The notes under the pieces are model-generated. The model was not told the origin of the DNA and did not search any database. It saw only the letters and a program-made list of their open reading frames with translations. Below are positions 44,326-53,192 of a stretch of 64,000 nt of DNA, piece by piece (position 1 is the stretch's first letter; each line of letters begins with the position of its first letter). The position numbers were made by a program, and so were the translations under genes. Origin of the DNA: Gammaproteobacteria bacterium (GTDB lineage Bacteria > Pseudomonadota > Gammaproteobacteria > Pseudomonadales > Pseudohongiellaceae). The DNA lies in contig JAQWQD010000018.1 of the NCBI GenBank assembly GCA_029244985.1, positions 1-64,000 of the forward strand. The letters are read 5' to 3'.

Positions 44326-45669
44326 TTAAATGCCATAGGGATCCATAATAGATTGGTAAACCAATCTTCTTGAAGTGGATCGAACATCAGGTATTTCCTG
44401 GCCAAATTGCTGAATCATGCCAACAAAAACCAGATTTTCTAGAGGGTCTATCCAAAACCAAGTTCCGGCCGCACCCCCCCAATAGTATTCACCTTTGGAG
44501 TAACTCTCCGCTTCAACAGGGTCTTCTATTATGGCGAAATCCAGACCAAATACTGTGCCTGTCTCACTAGACATTGCGCCAGTCATGCCCCGAGGTGTCT
44601 GATCCCGATGCATTAGGTCAATAGTTAATGGTGCAAGAATTCTTATACCATCCAATTCCCCTCCATTTAATAACATCTGACTGAATCGCATGTAATCCAT
44701 AGTAGAGGATACAAGACCGCCTCCCCCGGATTGAAAGTTAGGGTCCTCCAGAAAATTGGCACCTGGGAAGCCTTCGCCGGGTTCAAGTTCTCCCTCGCGG
44801 TTATAGCCATAAACCTGGGCAAAACGAGAGACTTTTTCCTCTGGCACGTAAAAGTCTGTATCCGTCATTTCTAGTGGATCAAATATTCGTTCTTGCAGAA
44901 AGTCACCAAATGGCTGGCCTGCTAACTTTTCAACCAAGTACCCTTGAACGTCGACTGAAACACTGTACTCCCAGCGGCTTCCGGGCTGATGTTTGAGTGG
45001 GATTTCGCCAAGTCTGCGAGTGAATTCTTCTAATGTAAAAGCATTGTTAAGTAAGTCAGCTTCCACATATTTTGTGTCTACCGGAGATTGTGCAAAAATT
45101 CCATAACTGAGTCCGCCGGTGTGACTCATTAGTTCGCGAATGGTCATCTTGTGATTCTGGGGTTCAGTAATGATATTCCCGTTATCATCAGTGCCAGCAA
45201 AAACTTGTAGATTTTCAAATTCTGGTAAATACTTTTCGACTGGGTCAGCGAGGCGAAATTTGCCTTCTTCATAAAGAATCATCAAAGCTACACCGGTGAC
45301 CGGTTTGGTCATGGAATAAATTCGAAACAATGCATCATTTGTCATAGGTGCTTGAGCTTCTATATCTCGATAACCCACTGACTCGAAATGCACAATTTTG
45401 TTATCTCTTGCTGCCATTGTGACAACACCAGCTAATTTCCCTTCGTCCACAAATCCCTGCATGGCTTGAGTAACTCGATCCAAACGCGATGAATCCATGC
45501 CTACCAATTCAGGTGCAACCATCTCCAGGGCATGCTCGGACGACGAACTTGGCTGGTTATCAACCGTTGCAAGTTCGGTGTTTGGCGCACAAGTCGCTAA
45601 AACAAGTACGCTCGTCAGAACAACGTAGCGAGCAAATTGACTAATATTATTTTCAAACATCTTAATCAC
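44326..45669 (-). CDS. Serine hydrolase, beta-lactamase class C-like, lipoprotein
   Basis: A 447-residue protein starting at a GTG (45669) with GGAG 8 nt upstream; an ATG three codons later is also possible. A lipobox VLATC puts lipid-modified Cys at residue 27. The fold is the esterase/penicillin-binding type, with SMTK (Ser119, Lys122) as the nucleophile pair, YSVSVDVQG in place of the YxN motif, and a C-terminal WGGAAGTWFWIDP taking the place of the KTG box. MSHTGGLSYG is typical of EstB-like enzymes. It probably hydrolyses an ester, lactone or peptide outside the cytoplasm. It follows the PQQ dehydrogenase gene by 48 nt, likely on the same transcript. Confidence 0.92.
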   Translation of the reverse strand: MIKMFENNISQFARYVVLTSVLVLATCAPNTELATVDNQPSSSSEHALEMVAPELVGMDSSRLDRVTQAMQGFVDEGKLAGVVTMAARDNKIVHFESVGYRDIEAQAPMTNDALFRIYSMTKPVTGVALMILYEEGKFRLADPVEKYLPEFENLQVFAGTDDNGNIITEPQNHKMTIRELMSHTGGLSYGIFAQSPVDTKYVEADLLNNAFTLEEFTRRLGEIPLKHQPGSRWEYSVSVDVQGYLVEKLAGQPFGDFLQERIFDPLEMTDTDFYVPEEKVSRFAQVYGYNREGELEPGEGFPGANFLEDPNFQSGGGGLVSSTMDYMRFSQMLLNGGELDGIRILAPLTIDLMHRDQTPRGMTGAMSSETGTVFGLDFAIIEDPVEAESYSKGEYYWGGAAGTWFWIDPLENLVFVGMIQQFGQEIPDVRSTSRRLVYQSIMDPYGI

Positions 45670-45717
45670 TTGGTTTTCTCCACTTCTCTAGTTTTGAGAG
45701 TTATACAAACAGCTCGA

Positions 45718-47514
45718 TTAATCAGGCAATGCAAACACGTAAAGATTAGTGCCGCGGCTCGGTCTTAACTCAGGTGTCAAATTAGGCTGTCCACCGCCCG
45801 TATTCACGGCAATGTATTGTTTTCCATCGACAGAAAAACTGATGGGATAGCCACTTACTGATGATCCCAGGTTTATTTCCCAGAGGACTTCACCGGATTC
45901 ATGGTCAAAGGCACGAAATCGACCATTGGCATCGCCGCCAAAAATTAGACCCCCACCGGTTGCAACCAAAGACATGGTGCCTGCCCGGGTTTCATATAAC
46001 CATTCAGTTCGACCTGTTTCTGCAGATACTGCTCGAACTGTACCCAAATTTTCAGTGCCGGGTGTGAGTTGGTGGCGAGCTGCGAGTGAATAGATAGCGA
46101 GTCCTCCTTGGCCACCTTCAGTTAGTGAACGCGCAGTATCACTTTCAAAATTGCCAGTCGCCAACATATTTGCGCAAGTATTACGCAATGGATAATACAT
46201 AACATTTGTTATCGGACTATATGCGCCTGCTTCCCAATCCTTACCACCGAGCCAGGTTGGACAGACAAATACAATTTGCTCAGCTTCACGGAAGATTACT
46301 TCAGGATTTTCTGTGACCTCTCCCGTCGAGCCGTCGATATCAATGACTACATTTTGCTCGACAGTTGGAGTTGCCCATAAAAATTCACCAGTAGCTCGAT
46401 CTAGTGTGTAAACAATCCCCGTTTTCCCTGGAATACCGGTAATGACTTTTCGGGTTTCGCCGATTTGCAAATTAGGATTAATCCAGGTGACTTCATCAGG
46501 GTCGGGAGCGACGCGTGTTTCCACTAGAAGCCTTTCGAACGGATGATCTAAATCCCAATGATCATTCATATGTTGGTAGTACCAGCGTATTTCACCAGTC
46601 GCCACTTCCAGAGCAAGCGTCGAGTTGTGATACAAGTGCTTATTATCAGTACCGCCAAGATAGAATTTTGGCGCGGGTGATGTCACTGATGTGCCCAAGA
46701 TAATCAATTTTAATTCTGGGTCATAACTTGGAACCATCCAAGAACCAACGTGATGACGAGATTCAAACGGAACATCCCCCCAGGTTTCGTCACCGGGTTC
46801 TCCAGGAGCGGGAATAAGGCGGCGTCTCCAGGCTTCCTCGCCGGTACTCGCATTATGTGCAACTATCACGCAAGCGTTGGGGCCACCCCAAGGTCTGCAG
46901 CTTCTCCCAGAAATCGCAAGACCATCCGCGATAATGGGACCTGAACTATGCGTAGCGGAATTTACCTGGTAATCAAGAATTTCCGTTTCCCATTCCAAAT
47001 TTCCAGTCAGCGCATCGAGAGCGAAAATATAATTGTCATCTGAAGTATTAATAATACTATCTTCATAGATGGCGAGGTTTCGATTATTGCGAGCATTGCC
47101 ACCAACCATCTCGTAAAGGTCTTCTGGTATATCGCGACGATATTGCCAAATAAAGTCGCCAGTCTTGGCGTCAATGGCTTCGATGATATCGTTAGCTTGA
47201 GGTACAAATAAAATGCCGTTGTAAGCTAGAGGTGTTATTTCTCCAGTACCAGTGGCAAGATTTCGAGTCCAAACCAGTTGTAACTCGTCAACATTTTCCC
47301 GACTCACTTGGTCTAGAGGGCTGTAGCCCCAGCTATCGAGGGTTCGACGCCACATCAGCCAGTCGCCATCAGCAGGATTCTGTAGCATTTCGTCTGTAAC
47401 CGATGGGAATTCGCCAGCTTGAGAATAGCTTGCGATAGGCACGAGGATTAGCGTACTCAGCAACATCAATGTTAATAGCCGAGAAATTCTATGCTCTAGG
47501 GTCAGCTTCTTCAT
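45718..47514 (-). CDS. PQQ-dependent dehydrogenase (quinoprotein), no cytochrome domain
   Basis: A 598-residue periplasmic propeller enzyme with a signal peptide (ending SYS-QA). The domain begins WLMWRRTLDSWGYSPL. Propeller repeats include AIDAKTGDFIWQYR, ALDALTGNLEWE, ALEVATGEIRWYYQH and AVSAETGRTEWLYE. GRSCRPWGGPNACV and SHRHHVGSW-like residues line the presumed active-site region. The family oxidises alcohols, aldoses or similar substrates using PQQ with Ca2+ or a lanthanide. Unlike the 30617-32734 enzyme it has no heme domain, so it needs a separate electron acceptor. It is probably the first gene of a transcript with the serine hydrolase. Confidence 0.92.
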   Translation of the reverse strand: MKKLTLEHRISRLLTLMLLSTLILVPIASYSQAGEFPSVTDEMLQNPADGDWLMWRRTLDSWGYSPLDQVSRENVDELQLVWTRNLATGTGEITPLAYNGILFVPQANDIIEAIDAKTGDFIWQYRRDIPEDLYEMVGGNARNNRNLAIYEDSIINTSDDNYIFALDALTGNLEWETEILDYQVNSATHSSGPIIADGLAISGRSCRPWGGPNACVIVAHNASTGEEAWRRRLIPAPGEPGDETWGDVPFESRHHVGSWMVPSYDPELKLIILGTSVTSPAPKFYLGGTDNKHLYHNSTLALEVATGEIRWYYQHMNDHWDLDHPFERLLVETRVAPDPDEVTWINPNLQIGETRKVITGIPGKTGIVYTLDRATGEFLWATPTVEQNVVIDIDGSTGEVTENPEVIFREAEQIVFVCPTWLGGKDWEAGAYSPITNVMYYPLRNTCANMLATGNFESDTARSLTEGGQGGLAIYSLAARHQLTPGTENLGTVRAVSAETGRTEWLYETRAGTMSLVATGGGLIFGGDANGRFRAFDHESGEVLWEINLGSSVSGYPISFSVDGKQYIAVNTGGGQPNLTPELRPSRGTNLYVFALPD

Positions 47515-47690
47515 TATTGCGTTCCGAATATACTCTGTTTTGATTACTCTTAAGTGACTGTCCCAACCAAGCTTTATCTTTCTACTACTGACACCTGTCT
47601 AGTTCATCTAAAGGCAGTCAACGCTTCCGGATTGTAAAATTTAGGCCTTCAACTTAAAAGTTGAGAAGGGATTAAATATTTTCAGTTATA

Positions 47691-47728
47691 AAATTCGCTA
47701 TGACTTCATGAGTAGCCATAGCGAATTT
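47691..47728 (-). terminator. Terminator after DUF1552 gene
   Basis: A perfect 12-bp stem, AAATTCGCTATG with CATAGCGAATTT, surrounds a 14-nt loop. It lies 8 nt after the DUF1552 stop and is followed by a short TTTTAT run on the minus strand. It closes the DUF1592/DUF1552 operon. The rest of the 222-nt gap up to the PQQ gene holds no other clear feature. Confidence 0.75.
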
Positions 47729-47736
47729 CAAATTCT

Positions 47737-49041
47737 CTAAATAGACAGGCGACCAGTTGAATCGCCCAAAGATTCGATTGGTGTGCCTAGTTTATCTAAT
47801 AAACTAAGGTGCATATTTGAAAGAGGGGTCGCTTCAGGGTATTGGAGGTGATATCCACCATGAGCAACATTTCCTGCTAACATGATCGGCAATTCTCGAG
47901 AGTAGTGGGAATTACTATCAGCCATTCCCGCTCCATAGACAATCATCGAAGAATCCAACAAGGAACCATTTGCATCTTCCGATGTGCGCAGACGATCCAG
48001 AAATTCTGCAAAGAATGTCATGTGGTACTGGTTTATCTTCAGTAGTTTTTCGAGCTTTACAGGGTCGCGCTGGTGATGAGAGATTGGATGATGGGCATCT
48101 GGCACACCAATTTCTGCATAGGTACGACCAGTAATTTCGCGACCCATCATAAAGGTTGCGACTCGAGTCATATCCGTTTCCCAGGCTAGAGCCATCATGT
48201 CAAACATGAGCCGCGCGTGTTCAGCAAAAGTATCTGGAATACCTGCTGGTTGATCCACGACCGGAAGTTCACGATTACTTTGAGCTTCAGCCATTTGGAT
48301 TCGTCTCTCAACATCACGTACAGCTTCTAAATATTGGCCTAGCTTGGTCTGATCACTTGCCCCGAGTTGTCGCGAAAGATCCTGCGCGCGCTGAGTCACT
48401 GAATCAAGCAGGCTTGCATCTTTACTGAGTCGAGCGCGTCTTACTTTTGGATCAGTGCTTCCTGTATCCCCAAACAAACGTTCAAAAATCGCTCTTGGAT
48501 TATTTTCCATAGGTAGTGGCGTGGTCTCATTCGCCCAGCTAATGGTATTGGTATAAGCGCAGCTGAATCCTTCGTCGCATGATCCGGCAAAATCCCTTCC
48601 ATCAATGGCTAACTCAAGTGTGGATAACTGCGTTTCATTGCCAAGAAATCTTCCAGCAATTTGGTCCATGGAAATACCTGCACGAAGATTTGAACCATTA
48701 TCCCGCGTCGATGCAACACCAGTTAGAAAACGAGTAGAGGCGCGTGCATGTGGTCCTTCCCCATCAACTCCATGAAGTCCGCTAATAATTTGCAGTTGTT
48801 CACGAAAAGGTTCCATTGGTTTGAGTATCGAAGGAAATTCAAACCCGTCCCCGACTGTTGAAGGGGTCCAATGATCCATTCTCATGCCATTAGGTACGTA
48901 AACAATGCCAAGGCGTTTTATAGGTTTCGGTGCAGTATTCGCCATTGCAGGAATCATGGCGTCTAGCATGGGTAATGCTAAAGCAGCCCCGAAGCCGCGC
49001 AACATGGCGCGACGAGGAATAGCCTTTTTGGTGATGATCAT
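47737..49041 (-). CDS. DUF1552 family protein, probably Tat-exported
   Basis: A 434-residue protein of the DUF1552 family. The N terminus has twin arginines and a hydrophobic run (PRRAMLRGFGAALALPMLDA), consistent with Tat export. Family blocks are RLGIVYVPNGMRMDHWTP, LQIISGLHG, GPHARASTRFLTG, GISMDQIAGRFLG, SCAYTNTISW, NPRAIFERLFGD, and a C-terminal MIVYGAGMADSNSHYSRELPI. The biochemical role is not known; it may be sulfatase-like as for DUF1501. Its ATG overlaps the stop of the DUF1592-type gene (ATGA), so translation is coupled and the two products probably form a complex or sequential system. Confidence 0.94.
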   Translation of the reverse strand: MIITKKAIPRRAMLRGFGAALALPMLDAMIPAMANTAPKPIKRLGIVYVPNGMRMDHWTPSTVGDGFEFPSILKPMEPFREQLQIISGLHGVDGEGPHARASTRFLTGVASTRDNGSNLRAGISMDQIAGRFLGNETQLSTLELAIDGRDFAGSCDEGFSCAYTNTISWANETTPLPMENNPRAIFERLFGDTGSTDPKVRRARLSKDASLLDSVTQRAQDLSRQLGASDQTKLGQYLEAVRDVERRIQMAEAQSNRELPVVDQPAGIPDTFAEHARLMFDMMALAWETDMTRVATFMMGREITGRTYAEIGVPDAHHPISHHQRDPVKLEKLLKINQYHMTFFAEFLDRLRTSEDANGSLLDSSMIVYGAGMADSNSHYSRELPIMLAGNVAHGGYHLQYPEATPLSNMHLSLLDKLGTPIESLGDSTGRLSI

Positions 49042-51500
49042 GATTCGGACCTCCGCGTTCGGAATGGGGCACTTTTTACTATGCCCATAATAATAGACGA
49101 CCAGCTGTAGTTATCCAATGCCGCAGACCGGGTGATCATGCGGACTGTTGGCTTATCAAAATATTCAGGCGGACGCCCAATGGCATAAGCGAACAGTTTC
49201 TCAGTGACTGTTCCAGCGAATTCATCACTTCTGTCCAGAAGAATGTTGCGTAACCCATTTAAGCCATAAAACGCCGTGCCGTTTGGTAGTTGGCCTGAGG
49301 CATCGATGGCTAGATTAGCTTCACCCGTATCTCGCCATCTGCCTACGGCATCAAAATTTTCTAATGCCAGGCCTAATGGATCCATGGGTAAGTGGCAGAC
49401 AGCACAATTTGGATCTTCCCGATGTTGGATCATGCGGTCACGAATAGTGGCTGGCTGACCGTCTTCCCCAGTTTCAGGCAAGTCCGGCACGTCCGCCGGT
49501 GGAGGTGGAGGGGGGGTCCCAAGGATATTAGTTAGTACCCATTTGCCTCTTAATACTGGAGATGTTCTATTGGCATACGAAGTCGCTGTAAGTAAGCTGC
49601 CTTGTCCTAAAATACCGCCACGTTGCTGCGCGAGTTCACCCTCTAAGTCTACTCGACGGAAATGGCTGCCATAGACACCCTCAATTCCATAGTGCTCAGC
49701 GAGGCGTTCATTAACATAGGTATAGCCAGCACCTAATAGATCCAGGACAGATCTATCATCTCTCAGCAAGCTCTCAAAATATAATTCACTTTCTTGGCGG
49801 AAGGCGTTACGTAAATTTTCATCGAATTCGGGAAATTCGACAGCGTCGGGTACCAAACTTCGAAGATTACGCAAGTATAGCCATTGGCTAGCAAAGTTCT
49901 TTACCAGAGCGCTGGAACGCGGGTCGCCCAACATGCGTTGAGTTTGTGCTTCTAGGATATCTGGGTTTTGAAGTTCACCCCGTTCGGCAATGGAGAGCAG
50001 TTCTTCATCTGGGATACTGCTCCACAAAAAGAAAGACAGGCGGGAAGCTAACTCTAGATCGCTTAGTTCATAGTCGGTTGCGGGAGCAACATTTAACGGG
50101 TCTTGTTCAACTCGGAAAAGAAAATCTGGGGAAATCAGAATGCGCTCGACGGCAAGCTGTATCCCTGCATCAAAACCTGATTGTCCATCGCCACGACCTA
50201 TACGGTAAAAATCCATCAAGGTGTCAATATCAGTTTGTTCGAGAGGGCGACGGTAGGCGCGGTTGGCGAGGCCAGAAAGAATCTCAGTTGCACAAACTTC
50301 TTCAGAACTTAGGTCATTGCTGGCGGGTGTGCAGACAAATATGGCACGGCGGCTAGGTGTGTCGCCAGGGCCCGCTGCATCGAAGGGGCCAGTAATTTGT
50401 GCTTGTTCTATGGCTGCATCGCCATCACGCATTTCATTAATGGCAGCCGCGAAAACAGATTGTGGGGGCTGTAAAACGCCTTCTGGTTCGGTAAACCTTC
50501 GTACAAAAGACAGACCAACAATATGGGGTCCAGGCTCGGCTTCGAAACGAAGCCTTAAGTTCGAATCCGCGAAGAGCATATACTCTTCCCATTCTCGGTC
50601 TCCGAATTGGTTTCCGCCGTAGCTTGCAGGGGCTTGCAATACATCTGGTTCTTGGCCGCCTATTGCAAAGCTTTGAATCAGTTTGCCATCTAAGCGTACT
50701 TCGATTTCATGCTGTGATCCCATGCCTCGAATATAATTTACGTAATTACGATGCAGCCTTAAGGAAAGGTCATATTGACCCGCAACAGGGAAGTAATGAT
50801 CCATGGCCACGCCACCGCGAGAGCCAAAGGGCAGATCATCACTCATACGATCATTCTGGTTTAGCAATATTGGCACTTCATAGATTTGTGATACGGGCCC
50901 TAAAGGTTCTTCCCCGATAGCTAAACGTGCGGTTTTTCTCGCCGCAGACAAATAACGTTCCATTAGTGCGGGGGAAACCGTTAACACATCGGCCATATTG
51001 TCAAAGCCATAGGCGTCAATGTCATCGGCTGGCAGTAATTCTTCCACATCTACATCGATATTTAATAAGTCACGTACTGAATTTGCATACTCGGCTCGAT
51101 TAATTCGATGAAAAGTGTCAGTGCGCCCCGGGTTTGGAGCAGTAGCAGCCAGTTCGTCAATTTCTGACTCAAGCCAAGACACCAATTCGTTATAAACCGC
51201 TTCAGAAGGTTTAGGCATTTCCATGGGGGGCATGCGGCGGTTTCTTAACTGTGAGAGTACTTTTTCTTGCAGAGCACCGTGATTCGCAACTTCTGATAAA
51301 TCGAGGTTCTGGAACGAGACGTCGGCGGTGCTTAATGTGTCGTTATGACAAGCTAAGCAATACTGATTTATAGTGGTATTGAGAAGTTCGCCAGCAGATT
51401 GTGCGCCAGTGGTGCTCGACAGTAGTAACGGCGACACTACTGCAAGCAGTTGGGTCAGTGCAGTTCTAGGCCATGGAAAACCGAGAATTCTAGGGCTCAT
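49038..51500 (-). CDS. DUF1592/DUF1588/DUF1585 cytochrome-type exported protein
   Basis: An 820-residue exported protein with an N-terminal signal and heme motif CLACH at residues 48-52. The domains are those of the planctomycete-like set in order: DUF1587 (FHRINRAEYANSVRDLL), a carbohydrate-binding-like beta domain, DUF1595 (ANRAYRRPLEQTDIDTL), DUF1592 (LSFFLWSSIPDEELL), DUF1588 (RGGILGQGSLLTATSYANRTSPVLRGKWVL, with CAVCHLPMDPLG later) and DUF1585 near the C terminus (KLFAYAIGR). The second CxxCH sits in the DUF1588 region. It is the first gene of the operon with DUF1552. The ankyrin gene is divergent, 192 nt away. Confidence 0.94.
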   Translation of the reverse strand: MSPRILGFPWPRTALTQLLAVVSPLLLSSTTGAQSAGELLNTTINQYCLACHNDTLSTADVSFQNLDLSEVANHGALQEKVLSQLRNRRMPPMEMPKPSEAVYNELVSWLESEIDELAATAPNPGRTDTFHRINRAEYANSVRDLLNIDVDVEELLPADDIDAYGFDNMADVLTVSPALMERYLSAARKTARLAIGEEPLGPVSQIYEVPILLNQNDRMSDDLPFGSRGGVAMDHYFPVAGQYDLSLRLHRNYVNYIRGMGSQHEIEVRLDGKLIQSFAIGGQEPDVLQAPASYGGNQFGDREWEEYMLFADSNLRLRFEAEPGPHIVGLSFVRRFTEPEGVLQPPQSVFAAAINEMRDGDAAIEQAQITGPFDAAGPGDTPSRRAIFVCTPASNDLSSEEVCATEILSGLANRAYRRPLEQTDIDTLMDFYRIGRGDGQSGFDAGIQLAVERILISPDFLFRVEQDPLNVAPATDYELSDLELASRLSFFLWSSIPDEELLSIAERGELQNPDILEAQTQRMLGDPRSSALVKNFASQWLYLRNLRSLVPDAVEFPEFDENLRNAFRQESELYFESLLRDDRSVLDLLGAGYTYVNERLAEHYGIEGVYGSHFRRVDLEGELAQQRGGILGQGSLLTATSYANRTSPVLRGKWVLTNILGTPPPPPPADVPDLPETGEDGQPATIRDRMIQHREDPNCAVCHLPMDPLGLALENFDAVGRWRDTGEANLAIDASGQLPNGTAFYGLNGLRNILLDRSDEFAGTVTEKLFAYAIGRPPEYFDKPTVRMITRSAALDNYSWSSIIMGIVKSAPFRTRRSES

Positions 51501-51692
51501 TGTTGAAACCTTTAGCCGCCGTAATATTGCTAGTTCTAAGTTATTCTTTTAACTCGTTATTTAAGCATATGGCAACGAATTGCTTAGTCCCTAAGCATAC
51601 CGCATTTTTCGAAACCGGTCCCCCCACATATCAAGGTGCCACGGCTCTGGCAGGGTGTCAATTCTCCTTTGAATGCCGTAGCATTCGGTGTT

Positions 51693-53189
51693 GTGGATAA
51701 GAATAAAAACAGACTCCTCAGTCCATTATTCGCCTTTGCGATAGCGATTACTTTAAGTGCGTTGCCTCTAGTCAGCGCAGCGCAAGGTCCCCAAGACCTT
51801 ATAGCAGCTTCCCGAGCGGAAGACATAAGTCACGTGGAAAGTCTGCTAGCTTCAGGAGCCGATGTTGATCAAATGCAAGGCGATGGCAGTACTGCCTTAC
51901 ATTGGGCTGCCCATCGTAACAACCAAGAATTGGCCCGGCTTCTAATTGGAGCTAAGGCGGATGTGAATTTAGCCAATGAATTAGGAGCAACACCGCTCTG
52001 GCTAGCGGCGCTGAATGGCAGTGCGCCAATGGTAAAACAATTGCTTGATGCCAATGCTAACCCAAACCTATCTCTACAAATGGGCGAGACACCGCTAATG
52101 AGCGCTGCGCGCGCTGGAAGCTTAGAGAGCGTCTCATTGTTGCTTGAATCAGGCGCTGATATTGATCAAGCGGAAGAGGAACGAGGCCAGACAGCTTTGA
52201 TGTGGGCGACGGCACAAAGTCATGCTGCTGTCGTAAAATTACTTATAGACAACGGTGCTAATTTAAACGCCCGGTCTAAAATCTGGTATCAACTTGAGAA
52301 TACTGCTGGGAATACAAATCCAAGTGGTAATTTTAATATGGCACATGGTGGTTCTTCTGCCCTAATGTTTGCTGCCCGAGTCGGGGATATCGAAACAACG
52401 AAAGTACTACTTGAAGGCGGTGCGAATGTGAACGATGTCGCAGCCTCCGGAGTTAGTGCTTTAGTTCAGGCCGCTCACAGCGGGCATGAGGAACTCGCAC
52501 TGTTTTTATTGGAACAGGGAGCAGACCCCAATGCGATTGAAGCGGGGTATACAGCCCTTCACGCTGCTGTGTTACGAAGCGAAGTCGACTTAGTAAAAGC
52601 ATTACTTGATTCTGGAGCACGTTACGATACCGCAGTTGTCCACGGCTCGCCCGGTCGAAGATTCAGCGCAGACTATTCTATTCGCTCTCAGCTAATCGGA
52701 CGAGATGCTTTCTGGATGGCAGCGAAATACGGCGAAGTTGAAATATTTAAAATACTTTTAGCGGAAGGCGCCGATCCTTTCTCCACTGATGGTGGGGGAG
52801 TTACGACACTTCAGGTTGCCATGGGTAATTCCGGCTCTTCACTGGATTGGCGCCGTGACCGTATCGGAAATGAAGCCTTGGATTTAGAAGACGAAGAACG
52901 CAGAACTCTTGAACTGACGCGATTGCTTATCGATGCAGGTGTAGATGTAAATGCTAAGGACGATCGTGGACGCGCAGCTATTCATCATGCCGTGTTAAAA
53001 GATTTTCCTAAGGTAGTTGAGTATCTCGCCTTGCGTGGCGCTGATATTCACATGCCTAATGATCGGGGCTTAACGCCGTTTGCTTTAGCTGATACTGAGC
53101 AATCTATGCCCGGCACCAATGGTTTACGTGGAACTCGGCCCGAAGTCGCCGAATTATTGCGCCGCCTTGGTGCTGATGCTTCAGAGTGA
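51693..53189 (+). CDS. Exported ankyrin-repeat protein
   Basis: The protein has 498 residues from a GTG at 51693, preferred because a signal peptide (MDKNKNRLL... ending SAA-QG) then starts cleanly; a GTG at 51636 would add 19 odd residues. It contains about ten ankyrin repeats, with the G-x-T-x-L-H/M-x-A-A signature clear in GSTALHWAAH, GATPLWLAA, GETPLMSAAR, GQTALMWATA, GSSALMFAAR, GVSALVQAAH and GYTALHAAV. The repeats are interrupted at about residues 195-225 and 330-350, where loops are inserted. It would be a periplasmic protein-binding scaffold. It lies divergent from the DUF1592/DUF1552 operon. It ends 3 nt from the convergent permease. Confidence 0.92.
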   Translation: MDKNKNRLLSPLFAFAIAITLSALPLVSAAQGPQDLIAASRAEDISHVESLLASGADVDQMQGDGSTALHWAAHRNNQELARLLIGAKADVNLANELGATPLWLAALNGSAPMVKQLLDANANPNLSLQMGETPLMSAARAGSLESVSLLLESGADIDQAEEERGQTALMWATAQSHAAVVKLLIDNGANLNARSKIWYQLENTAGNTNPSGNFNMAHGGSSALMFAARVGDIETTKVLLEGGANVNDVAASGVSALVQAAHSGHEELALFLLEQGADPNAIEAGYTALHAAVLRSEVDLVKALLDSGARYDTAVVHGSPGRRFSADYSIRSQLIGRDAFWMAAKYGEVEIFKILLAEGADPFSTDGGGVTTLQVAMGNSGSSLDWRRDRIGNEALDLEDEERRTLELTRLLIDAGVDVNAKDDRGRAAIHHAVLKDFPKVVEYLALRGADIHMPNDRGLTPFALADTEQSMPGTNGLRGTRPEVAELLRRLGADASE

Positions 53190-53192
53190 TCG

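Noticed and set aside
49946-50622. Overlapping frames of 119 and 136 codons opposite the DUF1592-type gene
   Set aside because: These are shadows of a well-supported gene. Their translations are Arg/Ser-rich without motifs.
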